NCBI GenBank assembly: GCA_045599385.1
Contig: JAZRVW010000046.1
Coordinates: 1 to 12,949, forward strand
Length of the DNA stretch: 12,949 nt
Reading direction: 5' to 3'
DNA from: F23-B02 sp045599385
GTDB lineage: Bacteria; Bacillota; Clostridia; Oscillospirales; Oscillospiraceae
In this document: one piece after another, positions 5,784 to 11,727 of the stretch
Numbering within the stretch: position 1 is the stretch's first letter
Layout: every line of letters begins with the position of its first letter
Program-made: the position numbers and the translations under genes
Notes under the pieces: generated by a model
Told to the model about the DNA's origin: nothing
Database searches by the model: none
What the model saw: the letters and a program-made list of their open reading frames with translations, nothing else

Positions 5784-8408
5784 TTATTTGCCGAGGTTTT
5801 CAAGGCTTGCCTTGAGATTTTCGATAAGACCTTCAAGCTTTGCCTTCTTCTCACGCTCGAGGTTTACAACATGCTCGGGTGCGCGGGAAACGAAATTCTC
5901 GTTGGCGAGCTTTGCAATCTGACCTGCAAGCTGCTTCTCAGCGTTTGCAAGCTCCTTCTCGATGCGAGCCTTTTCTTTCTCAAGGTCAACAAGCTCTGCC
6001 ATGGGCATGAACATTCTTGCGTTGTCGGTGATGACGGAAACCATGCCCTCGGTGCTTTCGGGAACGTCAGCGATAACCGAAACTTCAGACGCATAAGCCA
6101 GCTTGCAGATGAACTTTTCACCGTCGGTGAAGGGCTTTGCCTTGTCGGAAACTATGATAAGGTGGCTCTTTCTGGAGGGAGGAACGTTCATTTCGGCACG
6201 GCGTGCGCGGACGGCCTTGATTGCTTCCATGACCATTTCAAAGTTTGCCTCGTCCTCGGGGAAGCTAAGTTCTTCGCAGTACTTGGGATAATCGGCAATC
6301 ATGAGTGCCTCACCCTCATGGGGCAGTGCCTGCCATATCTCCTCGGTGATGAAGGGCATGAAGGGGTGCAGAAGCTTGAGAATTTCGGTGAGGACATACA
6401 GCAGAACGCGCTGTGCGCTTTCCTTTGCAGCCTCGTCATCGCTGTTAAGGCGGGGCTTTGTAAGCTCAATGTACCAGTCGCAGTAGCTGTCCCAGATAAA
6501 GTCGTAAATCTTGCCTGCGGCAACACCCAGCTCGTAGCTGTCCATATTCTCGCCGACTTCCTTTGTCACCTGATTGAGCTTCGTCAGAATCCATTTGTCC
6601 TCGGTTTCAAGCTTTTCGGGCAGCTTGTTGTCCTCAATGGTGAGGTTCATCATCACGAAGCGTGATGCGTTCCAGATTTTATTGCAGAAGTTGCGCATTG
6701 CCTCGCACTTCTCAACATAGAAGCGCATATCGTTGCCGGGGCTGTTGCCGGTAATGAGGTTAAAGCGCAGAGCGTCGGCGCCGTACTTTTCCGCCATTTC
6801 CAGCGGATCAATGCCGTTGCCGAGAGATTTGGACATCTTTCTGCCTTGAGAGTCGCGGACAAGACCGTGGATAAATACGGTGTGGAAGGGCTCTTCCTTC
6901 ATCTGCTCCATGCCGCTGAATATCATGCGGGCAACCCAGAAGAAGATGATGTCATAGCCCGTAACCATAACGGTTGTGGGATACCAGAAGTCAAGCTCAG
7001 GAGTCTTTTCGGGCCAACCCATAGTGGAGAAGGGCCACAGTGCCGAGCTGAACCAGGTGTCGAGAACGTCCTCTTCCTGATTAATGTTCTTGCTGCCGCA
7101 ATGAGCACACTGGCAGGCGTCCTCACGTGAAACTGTAATCTTGCCGCAATCTGAGCAGTACCATGCGGGAATGCGGTGACCCCACCAGAGCTGACGGGAA
7201 ATGCACCAGTCATGGACATTCTCCATCCAGTTCATATAGGTCTTGGTGAAGCGTTCGGGAACGAACTTGATGCGTCCGTCCTTTACGACCTCGATTGCCG
7301 CCTCCGCCAGAGGCTTCATCTTTACAAACCACTGGGGGCTGGTGATAGGCTCAACAACGGTGCCGCAGCGGTAGCAGCAGCCGACATTGTGGGAGTAAGG
7401 CTCAACCTTTACAAGATAGCCAGCTTCCTCAAGGTCCTTTACAATTGCTTCGCGGCATTCATAGCGGTCCATGCCGTTGTACTTTCCGCCGTTAATAATC
7501 TTTGCGTCCTCGTCAATGCAGAGAATCTGCTCAAGACCGTGGCGCAGACCCACCTCATAGTCGTTGGGGTCATGGCAGGGAGTCATCTTAACGGCGCCCG
7601 TTCCGAAGCCCAGCTCAACATAATCGTCGGCAACGATGGGAAGCTTTCTGCCAACGAGAGGCAGAATTGCGTTCTTGCCCACAAGGTGCGTATATTTCTC
7701 GTCATCGGGGTGAACTGCGACGCCCGAGTCGCCCAGCATGGTTTCAGGGCGGGTTGTTGCGATGATAAATTCCTCGTCGGAGTCCTCGATGGGATAGCGT
7801 ATATGCCAGAAATGACCGGGCATATCCTTGTATTCAACCTCGGCATCAGAAAGAGCCGTGCGGCACTTGGGACACCAGTTTATGATGCGGTTGCCCTTGT
7901 AGATGAGTCCCTTTTCGTAGAGCTCACAGAAGGTTTCGCGGACAGATTTTGCGCGCTTTTCGTCCATGGTGAACACGCTTCTGTCCCAGTCGCACGAAGC
8001 GCCCAGCACCTTCTGCTGTTCAACGATGCGGCTGCCGTACTTGTTTTTCCAGTCCCAGACACGCTCAAGGAACTTTCCGCGGTCCAGGTCATAACGTGTG
8101 ATACCTTCCTTTTCGCGAAGCTCCTGCTCAACTTTAATCTGTGTTGCGATACCCGCATGGTCGGTGCCGGGCAGCCACAAAGCAGCATAGCCCTGCATTC
8201 TCTTGTAGCGGGTAAGAATATCCTGCAAAGTGGAGTCAAGGGCATGACCCATGTGGAGCTGACCTGTTACGTTGGGAGGGGGCATAACGATGCTGAAGGG
8301 CTTCTTTTCAGGGTCAATTTTACCCTTGAAGTATCCGCCCTGCATCCACATGTCATAAATCTTTTTCTCAGTTGCCTGAGGATCATACACTTTCGGCAGT
8401 TCTTTCAT
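5784..8408 (-). CDS. valS: Valyl-tRNA synthetase
   Basis: An 874-residue class Ia aminoacyl-tRNA synthetase that charges tRNA-Val. The ATP-site signatures are HMGH (52-55, after PPPNVTGQ) and KMSKS (524-528). The editing (CP1) domain shows TTRPETMLGD (218-227) and GTGAVKMTPCHDPNDYEVG (269-287), used to clear mischarged threonine. Cys pairs at 418/421 and 434/437 (CSDC, CAHC) look like a zinc knuckle, with further CxxC at 179/182. The tRNA-anticodon domain is followed by the ValS C-terminal coiled coil (about 805-874). Start: AAGGAG lies 7 nt before the ATG at 8408, and the protein then begins like other ValS. An in-frame ATG at 8546 would add 46 unrelated residues and run into the upstream gene, so it is rejected. 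It lies 19 nt after the YcxB-like gene, under the same T-box. Confidence 0.98.
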   Translation of the reverse strand: MKELPKVYDPQATEKKIYDMWMQGGYFKGKIDPEKKPFSIVMPPPNVTGQLHMGHALDSTLQDILTRYKRMQGYAALWLPGTDHAGIATQIKVEQELREKEGITRYDLDRGKFLERVWDWKNKYGSRIVEQQKVLGASCDWDRSVFTMDEKRAKSVRETFCELYEKGLIYKGNRIINWCPKCRTALSDAEVEYKDMPGHFWHIRYPIEDSDEEFIIATTRPETMLGDSGVAVHPDDEKYTHLVGKNAILPLVGRKLPIVADDYVELGFGTGAVKMTPCHDPNDYEVGLRHGLEQILCIDEDAKIINGGKYNGMDRYECREAIVKDLEEAGYLVKVEPYSHNVGCCYRCGTVVEPITSPQWFVKMKPLAEAAIEVVKDGRIKFVPERFTKTYMNWMENVHDWCISRQLWWGHRIPAWYCSDCGKITVSREDACQCAHCGSKNINQEEDVLDTWFSSALWPFSTMGWPEKTPELDFWYPTTVMVTGYDIIFFWVARMIFSGMEQMKEEPFHTVFIHGLVRDSQGRKMSKSLGNGIDPLEMAEKYGADALRFNLITGNSPGNDMRFYVEKCEAMRNFCNKIWNASRFVMMNLTIEDNKLPEKLETEDKWILTKLNQVTKEVGENMDSYELGVAAGKIYDFIWDSYCDWYIELTKPRLNSDDEAAKESAQRVLLYVLTEILKLLHPFMPFITEEIWQALPHEGEALMIADYPKYCEELSFPEDEANFEMVMEAIKAVRARRAEMNVPPSRKSHLIIVSDKAKPFTDGEKFICKLAYASEVSVIADVPESTEGMVSVITDNARMFMPMAELVDLEKEKARIEKELANAEKQLAGQIAKLANENFVSRAPEHVVNLEREKKAKLEGLIENLKASLENLGK

Positions 8409-8427
8409 CTTGTTTCTCCTTGTATCG

Positions 8428-8949
8428 TCATTGTATTTTCTTAATAACCTTATCTGTTTTCGCTTTGAGAAAGCTCTCAAATTCTGCAAGGTCGGTTTCC
8501 TCAAATGAGCGTTCGGGAATAAAAATGGGGTGGCGCTTTTCTGCAATGAGGAAGTATGTAGCCTCGTAATGATAAATCGAGCTTATTTCGGAAAACTCAA
8601 AGCATTCCCTTTTGTTCTGTCCCTCTGCCGCAATTCCCTCATCGTTTACGGTGATAAGCACAAAATCAGTTTTGCTGTCACGGGTTTTAACCGCAATCGC
8701 CGCATATATGCGGTTCTTCAGCGCCAGCACCGCTATGCACAGCACAAAGGGTATTATAATCAGAAGCAGTCTTTTATCAAAGCCGTGATTCAAAACGAGC
8801 ACGGTCATCATAACTATGAACGCAAAGCTCAAAAATACGGCAAGCGCGCTTGATAATATGGATTTTGTTCTGTTCGCCGTACTTCTGAAAAGCTTAAACC
8901 AATTGACAAAGTCGCCGTATTCAAGCCTGACCTCTGCTTTAAACTCCAT
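8428..8949 (-). CDS. YcxB-like membrane protein of unknown function
   Basis: A 173-residue protein with a soluble N-terminal stretch, two transmembrane helices (about 31-53 and 60-77) joined by a short loop with charged residues, and a C-terminal cytosolic domain of beta-rich character (about 90-155). The line SSIYHYEATYFLIAEKRHPI followed by IPERSF resembles the YcxB-like domain, found in many Firmicute membrane proteins without a known role. The ribosome binding site GGAG is 6-7 nt before the ATG. It is the first gene behind the valine T-box, ahead of valS with a 19-nt gap, so it should share regulation by tRNA-Val charging. Nothing in its sequence links it to valine or tRNA. Family assignment is by pattern only. 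Confidence 0.75.
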   Translation of the reverse strand: MEFKAEVRLEYGDFVNWFKLFRSTANRTKSILSSALAVFLSFAFIVMMTVLVLNHGFDKRLLLIIIPFVLCIAVLALKNRIYAAIAVKTRDSKTDFVLITVNDEGIAAEGQNKRECFEFSEISSIYHYEATYFLIAEKRHPIFIPERSFEETDLAEFESFLKAKTDKVIKKIQ

Positions 8950-8987
8950 GGTCTACTCCGTTTTGACTGAAATATTCTTGCCTTCGG

Positions 8988-9303
8988 AAAAAGAAAAGCG
9001 CCCTGAGCAAAGTCAGGGCGCAGTAATTACGCGGTACCACCTGAATTTCGGAAAATCCGACACTCATAGTAAACGATGATTAATACGGCAAGAGCAGACT
9101 GCGAAAAATAACCGCAGTATGCCGAAGGCGGATTAGTCAGCTTTTACTAATACTCTGTAACGGGAGAACCCGTATGGCTTACTAAAATTTCAGCACATCT
9201 GCTCGGGACCGACCTTCAGAGGCTTGCTTTGAGAACTCACACCAACCGTTCCCTCTCTGAAAAGCAGGTCACTCTTACTCCTGTCCGTCAACGCTTTTAA
9301 CAA
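8988..9303 (-). ncRNA. T-box leader (riboswitch), valine-specific, controlling the YcxB-like gene and valS
   Basis: A minus-strand leader of about 315 nt. Stem I contains GAGUA (S-turn side, about 9271-9275), the distal loop GGUUGGUGUGA closed by a GGGAAC/GUUCUC helix, and the specifier-loop strand GAA-G-GUC-G, which puts the specifier codon GUC (valine) at 9213-9211. The T-box proper, CAGGUGGUACCGCG, lies at about 9030-9043. Its UGGU bulge would pair with ACCA, fitting a tRNA-Val discriminator A. The terminator is a 9-bp stem GCGCCCTGA/TCAGGGCGC (9021-9013 with 9006-8998) followed by TTTTCTTTTT. The antiterminator can form by pairing UCAGG of the T-box with CCUGA of the terminator's 5' strand, so the two forms exclude each other. 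Uncharged tRNA-Val should therefore turn expression on. Confidence 0.95.
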
Positions 9304-9309
9304 TGGAAT

Positions 9310-9338
9310 ATTATAGTTTGTTATTATTTATTTGTCAA
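9310..9338 (-). promoter_or_regulatory. Consensus sigma-A promoter of the T-box/YcxB-like/valS unit
   Basis: On the minus strand, TTGACA (9338-9333), exactly 17 nt of AT-rich spacer, then TATAAT (9315-9310). Both hexamers are perfect consensus. The start of transcription is expected near 9303. The transcript enters the T-box leader directly, so control is by termination rather than initiation. Confidence 0.92.
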
Positions 9339-9342
9339 GGTA

Positions 9343-9518
9343 AAGTAACGCCATGAAAAAGTATCCGATGACCAATGTGCGAGAGCAGATTGCGAGAGAA
9401 TTTCAGTTCCGAAAAGGCACTTTTTCGCAGGAATACTTTGTGTATTTCAAGAAGAAGTAACGCATTCGGGGCTGGAATAATTCGCAAGCTGCCAAAGTGC
9501 ATTGGTCGGAGGTTACTT
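9343..9518. repeat. Imperfect long inverted repeat (MITE-like element or structured RNA hairpin)
   Basis: Two arms, 9371-9413 and 9465-9506, are imperfect inverted copies around a loop of about 51 nt. Matching blocks include ACCAATG/CATTGGT, GCAG-x-TTGCGA with its complement, and CAG-xx-CCGAA. An outer pair AAGTAAC (9343-9349) and GTTACTT (9512-9518) extends the symmetry, with extra bases on the left between the outer and inner blocks. The transition-type differences between arms leave G-U pairs in plus-strand RNA but A-C mismatches in minus-strand RNA. It fills the gap between the degV stop and the T-box promoter. It may be a small non-autonomous mobile element or a decayed one. No target-site duplication is certain. 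Confidence 0.5.
9353..9460 (+). CDS. Possible 35-residue ORF inside the inverted repeat; doubtful
   Basis: An ATG-to-TAA frame of 35 residues reading MKKYPMTNVREQIAREF and onward, strongly basic, ending FKKK. Its only ribosome-binding-like sequence is AAGG about 12 nt upstream, too far for efficient initiation, and the first half is formed by the left arm of the inverted repeat. No family is recognised. It could be a relic of a mobile element, or chance. It is listed because it is the only frame of any length that occupies this gap on the plus strand. Confidence 0.2.
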   Translation: MKKYPMTNVREQIAREFQFRKGTFSQEYFVYFKKK

Positions 9519-9523
9519 AAAAA

Positions 9524-10417
9524 TTATTCGGTGCGTTCCTTGCCCCAGAAGAACAGCGCAACGGTACCGGGGCCCGTATGTGCGCCCACAATTGTGCCGA
9601 TGTAGTTTATTACGACCTTGCCGTTGAGCTTGGGGAACTTCTCTTCAATCAAATCTGCAACGGCACGTGCGTCCTCATAGCAGTCGGAATGGGCAAGGAA
9701 GCATTTGCCGGAATAGTCAAGTCCGCCGTCGGCATACTGCTCCATGCGTTCCACAATGGAGCTGATAACCTTTTTCTTGGTGCGGATTTTTTCGCGGGGA
9801 ATGAGGTGTCCCTCATTATCCATATTGCACAGAGGGCAGATTTTCAACATACTGCCCACAAAGCCCTCCGTCTTGGAAATTCTGCCGCCGCGCACATAGT
9901 ACTTAAGGTCGGTGGAGAAGAACCAGTGGTTAGCTCTGAGTCTGTTTTCAAGGGTCCACTCGTAGAGGTTCTCTATGCTCATGCCCTCATCGCGTCTGTC
10001 AGCCATGGCATCAACAAGGAGACCTGCGCCGCTGCAGGCGCCGAGAGAGTCAACGACGTAAATCTTAAGGTCGGGATAATCGTCCATGAGCATACCAGCA
10101 CCTGCGCGGGCAGAGTTGTAGGTGCCCGTAAGTCCGCTGGAAAGCGTAACATGGATAATGGGCTTGTTTCCCTCCATGATGGACTTGAAATACTCCATAT
10201 ATTCCATGGGGTTTATCTGACTTGTATGGGTCATCTCGCCTGCGGTCATGCGCTCGTAGAACTCATGGTAAGGCACGGAAACACCCAGGTCGTCAAAATA
10301 CTGGTCATCTCCGATGGAATAACGCATGCAGGCATACTTAATTCCGCGGGAATCAAGATGCTCTTTACTCAGGTCAACGATGGTACAGCAGCTTATTATA
10401 TAATCATAATCGGACAT
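9524..10417 (-). CDS. DegV family protein (FakB-like fatty acid-binding protein)
   Basis: A 297-residue two-domain DegV fold. Proteins of this family bind a fatty acid in a buried pocket; the FakB members hand it to the kinase FakA for phosphorylation and entry into phospholipids. Family marks are TSQINP (65-70), LSSGLTGTYNSA (92-103), the VVDS segment at 121-124, GGRISK (177-182) and the C-terminal GAHTGPGTVALFF (278-290), which lines the head-group site. Start: AAAGGAGG lies 7 nt before the ATG. It has its own promoter 44-72 nt upstream, so it need not depend on trxBA read-through. No fakA-like gene is in the window. Whether this protein is a true FakB or another lipid binder cannot be told. 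Confidence 0.92.
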   Translation of the reverse strand: MSDYDYIISCCTIVDLSKEHLDSRGIKYACMRYSIGDDQYFDDLGVSVPYHEFYERMTAGEMTHTSQINPMEYMEYFKSIMEGNKPIIHVTLSSGLTGTYNSARAGAGMLMDDYPDLKIYVVDSLGACSGAGLLVDAMADRRDEGMSIENLYEWTLENRLRANHWFFSTDLKYYVRGGRISKTEGFVGSMLKICPLCNMDNEGHLIPREKIRTKKKVISSIVERMEQYADGGLDYSGKCFLAHSDCYEDARAVADLIEEKFPKLNGKVVINYIGTIVGAHTGPGTVALFFWGKERTE

Positions 10418-10460
10418 GGTTAGTCCTCCTTTACCTCACATATGAAACGTCAACATTACA

Positions 10461-10489
10461 ATTATATATGTGCGATTCAGTTTTTGCAA
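10461..10489 (-). promoter_or_regulatory. Promoter of the degV gene
   Basis: On the minus strand, TTGCAA (10489-10484), a 17-nt spacer and a perfect TATAAT (10466-10461), with +1 expected near 10454. A 7-bp inverted repeat (CACATAT at 10437-10443, ATATGTG at 10466-10472) brackets the -10 box and start point, and could be an operator or chance in AT-rich sequence. Confidence 0.75.
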
Positions 10490-10496
10490 GGGTTAA

Positions 10497-10802
10497 TTAT
10501 CCCAGCTTTTCCATAAGCTGCTGTGCGGTGTGAACGCCGACGCACTTGTCAATCTGCTTGCCGTCGCGGAAAACAATCATTGTGGGAATGCTGAAAACGC
10601 CGAAGCGCTGAGCAATATCGGGGTGGTCATCAACGTCCAGCTTGCAGATTTTCACCTTGCCGTTAAGTTCATTATCAAGCTCCTCAAGAATCGGTGCCTG
10701 CATACGACAGGGTCCGCACCAGGTTGCCCAGAAGTCAACAAGCACGAGGCCGCTGGAAGTGACGGAATCAAAATTGTCCTTTGTAAGATGCATAATTGCC
10801 AT
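10497..10802 (-). CDS. trxA: Thioredoxin
   Basis: A 101-residue thioredoxin that reduces protein disulfides in the cytoplasm. The active site WCGPC (28-32) is canonical, Asp23 in LVDFWA is the buried acid, and Pro73 in SIPT is the cis-proline facing the active site; the length is normal for a short Firmicute thioredoxin. There is one extra Cys at 87 (DKCVG). AAGGAG lies about 8-10 nt before the ATG. It starts 16 nt after the trxB-like stop, so the two are very likely one operon, and the reductase next door is its probable electron donor. No terminator is visible before degV. Confidence 0.97.
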   Translation of the reverse strand: MAIMHLTKDNFDSVTSSGLVLVDFWATWCGPCRMQAPILEELDNELNGKVKICKLDVDDHPDIAQRFGVFSIPTMIVFRDGKQIDKCVGVHTAQQLMEKLG

Positions 10803-10818
10803 TGTTTATATCTCCTTT

Positions 10819-11616
10819 TCAGTGTTTTAAATATTCGTTGGCTGAAAGCGCGGCGATATTTCCCTCGCCTACCGCAATTGCAACCTGATACGGTGCTCCG
10901 GTACAGTCGCCTGCGGCAAATACACCGGGAATATTCGTCTTCATTTTGCCGTCAACCTTAATTGCTCCGTTTTCGATTTCAATTCCCGGAACAAGACTTG
11001 AGCTTGTGACTTTGTCCGAAAGAATGAAAATGCAGTCGGTTTTGTACTCTTCACCGTCTACGGTGAGGGTGTCAGCCTTCATGCTGCCAGAAATCCCGAT
11101 TTTTGATTTTCCCGGGAAACGCAGCACTGTGCAGCCTATGCTTTCAAGAAACTCCGCATCGCGCTCACATTCCTCACCGTCACCGATTACTGCAACGGTT
11201 TTGCCCTTATACAGCATTCCGTCGCAGGTGGCACAGTAGCTGACGCCTCTTCCGAGAAATTCCGTTTCGCCCGCACACATCGGACTGCGGCTTATGCCCG
11301 TGCAGATTATTACGGACTTGCTTTCATAGAAATCGCTGCCCACGGCAACGCCGAAGCTTTTTCCGAGAGGCATGGCGCTTAATGCCCTGCCCTCTATGAT
11401 TTCCGCGCCGCTTTCCGAAAGCTGTCTGCGGAAAAAGTCCTCCATTTCCGCACCGCTTCCCGAAAATCCGGGATAATTCGTAACCTTTTCGGCCTTATAT
11501 AGATTTGCCGTTTCTGCTTTATTTGCAATTACGGCAACGCTTTTTCCGCGATTGCGTGCGGTAAGCGCGGCGCTTATGCCCGCAGGGCCGCCGCCTATGA
11601 TGATTATGTCGTACAA
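10819..11616 (-). CDS. trxB: Thioredoxin reductase-like flavoprotein with reduced pyridine-nucleotide domain
   Basis: A 265-residue FAD enzyme of the thioredoxin-reductase fold that should reduce the adjacent thioredoxin. FAD-binding GGGPAG (8-13) and AAGDCTG (234-240) are present, as is the redox-active CATC (128-131). However, the domain after CATC is short: 106 residues from its second Cys to the AAGD aspartate, against about 148 in the E. coli enzyme. The Rossmann stretch reads VIGDGEEC instead of GxGxxA, and the HRRxxxR motif that binds the NADPH phosphate is absent. This resembles the pyridine-nucleotide-independent, ferredoxin-linked clostridial type (FFTR), but the donor is unproven. 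Start: GAGG lies 8 nt before a TTG at 11616; a GTG at 11625 would overlap that ribosome binding site. It is divergent from glnS. Confidence 0.88.
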   Translation of the reverse strand: MYDIIIIGGGPAGISAALTARNRGKSVAVIANKAETANLYKAEKVTNYPGFSGSGAEMEDFFRRQLSESGAEIIEGRALSAMPLGKSFGVAVGSDFYESKSVIICTGISRSPMCAGETEFLGRGVSYCATCDGMLYKGKTVAVIGDGEECERDAEFLESIGCTVLRFPGKSKIGISGSMKADTLTVDGEEYKTDCIFILSDKVTSSSLVPGIEIENGAIKVDGKMKTNIPGVFAAGDCTGAPYQVAIAVGEGNIAALSANEYLKH

Positions 11617-11646
11617 GGGCTTCACCTCGGCACACTATTTTTGAAT

Positions 11647-11655
11647 ATTGTACCA
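11647..11655 (-). promoter_or_regulatory. Extended -10 promoter of the trxB-like/trxA operon
   Basis: Minus-strand TGGTACAAT, an extended -10 (TGn plus TACAAT), with +1 expected near 11640, about 24 nt before the start codon. No good -35 stands at 17 nt, which fits extended -10 promoters. It faces away from the glnS promoter in the same 110-nt gap. Confidence 0.5.
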
Positions 11656-11660
11656 CATTT

Positions 11661-11678
11661 TTGTTGTAATTACTACAA
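11661..11678. promoter_or_regulatory. 18-bp near-perfect palindrome overlapping the glnS -35 box; candidate operator
   Basis: TTGTTGTAATTACTACAA: the halves are inverted copies except for one symmetric position. It overlaps the glnS -35 element and lies just upstream of the trxB extended -10, so a bound protein could affect both promoters. The TTGT-N10-ACAA spacing equals that of Rex sites, but the inner bases do not match the usual AA/TT of Rex. The regulator is unknown. Confidence 0.4.
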
Positions 11679-11692
11679 TAATCGTTTATAAT
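11664..11692 (+). promoter_or_regulatory. Sigma-A promoter of glnS
   Basis: TTGTAA (11664-11669), a 17-nt spacer and a perfect TATAAT (11687-11692); +1 expected near 11699, giving a short leader of about 29 nt. There is no room for a T-box here, so glnS is not under the same type of control as valS. Confidence 0.75.
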
Positions 11693-11727
11693 TTTTCTAT
11701 TCAGTATTTTGAATTGGAGATAAAGAC

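Noticed and set aside
5778..6665. A 295-codon plus-strand frame opposite the valS 3' half
   Set aside because: It is antisense to the ValS coiled-coil and anticodon domains and looks like composition-driven open frame with no recognisable domain.
7176..8444. A 422-codon open frame on the plus strand opposite valS
   Set aside because: It is fully antisense to valS, whose HIGH, KMSKS and editing motifs are intact. It has no family resemblance or ribosome binding site and is a by-product of valS codon use.
8409..8546. An N-terminal extension of ValS by 46 residues (ATG at 8546)
   Set aside because: The extension is not ValS-like and overlaps the YcxB-like coding sequence; the ATG at 8408 has an ideal ribosome binding site and the family N-terminus.
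9578..10423. A 281-codon plus-strand frame opposite degV
   Set aside because: The DegV frame has all family motifs and a strong ribosome binding site; the antisense frame has neither.
11617..11625. GTG at 11625 as the trxB-like start
   Set aside because: It overlaps the GAGG ribosome binding site. A TTG at 11616 has correct 8-nt spacing, though a rare start codon; the difference is only three residues and the GTG is not fully excluded.
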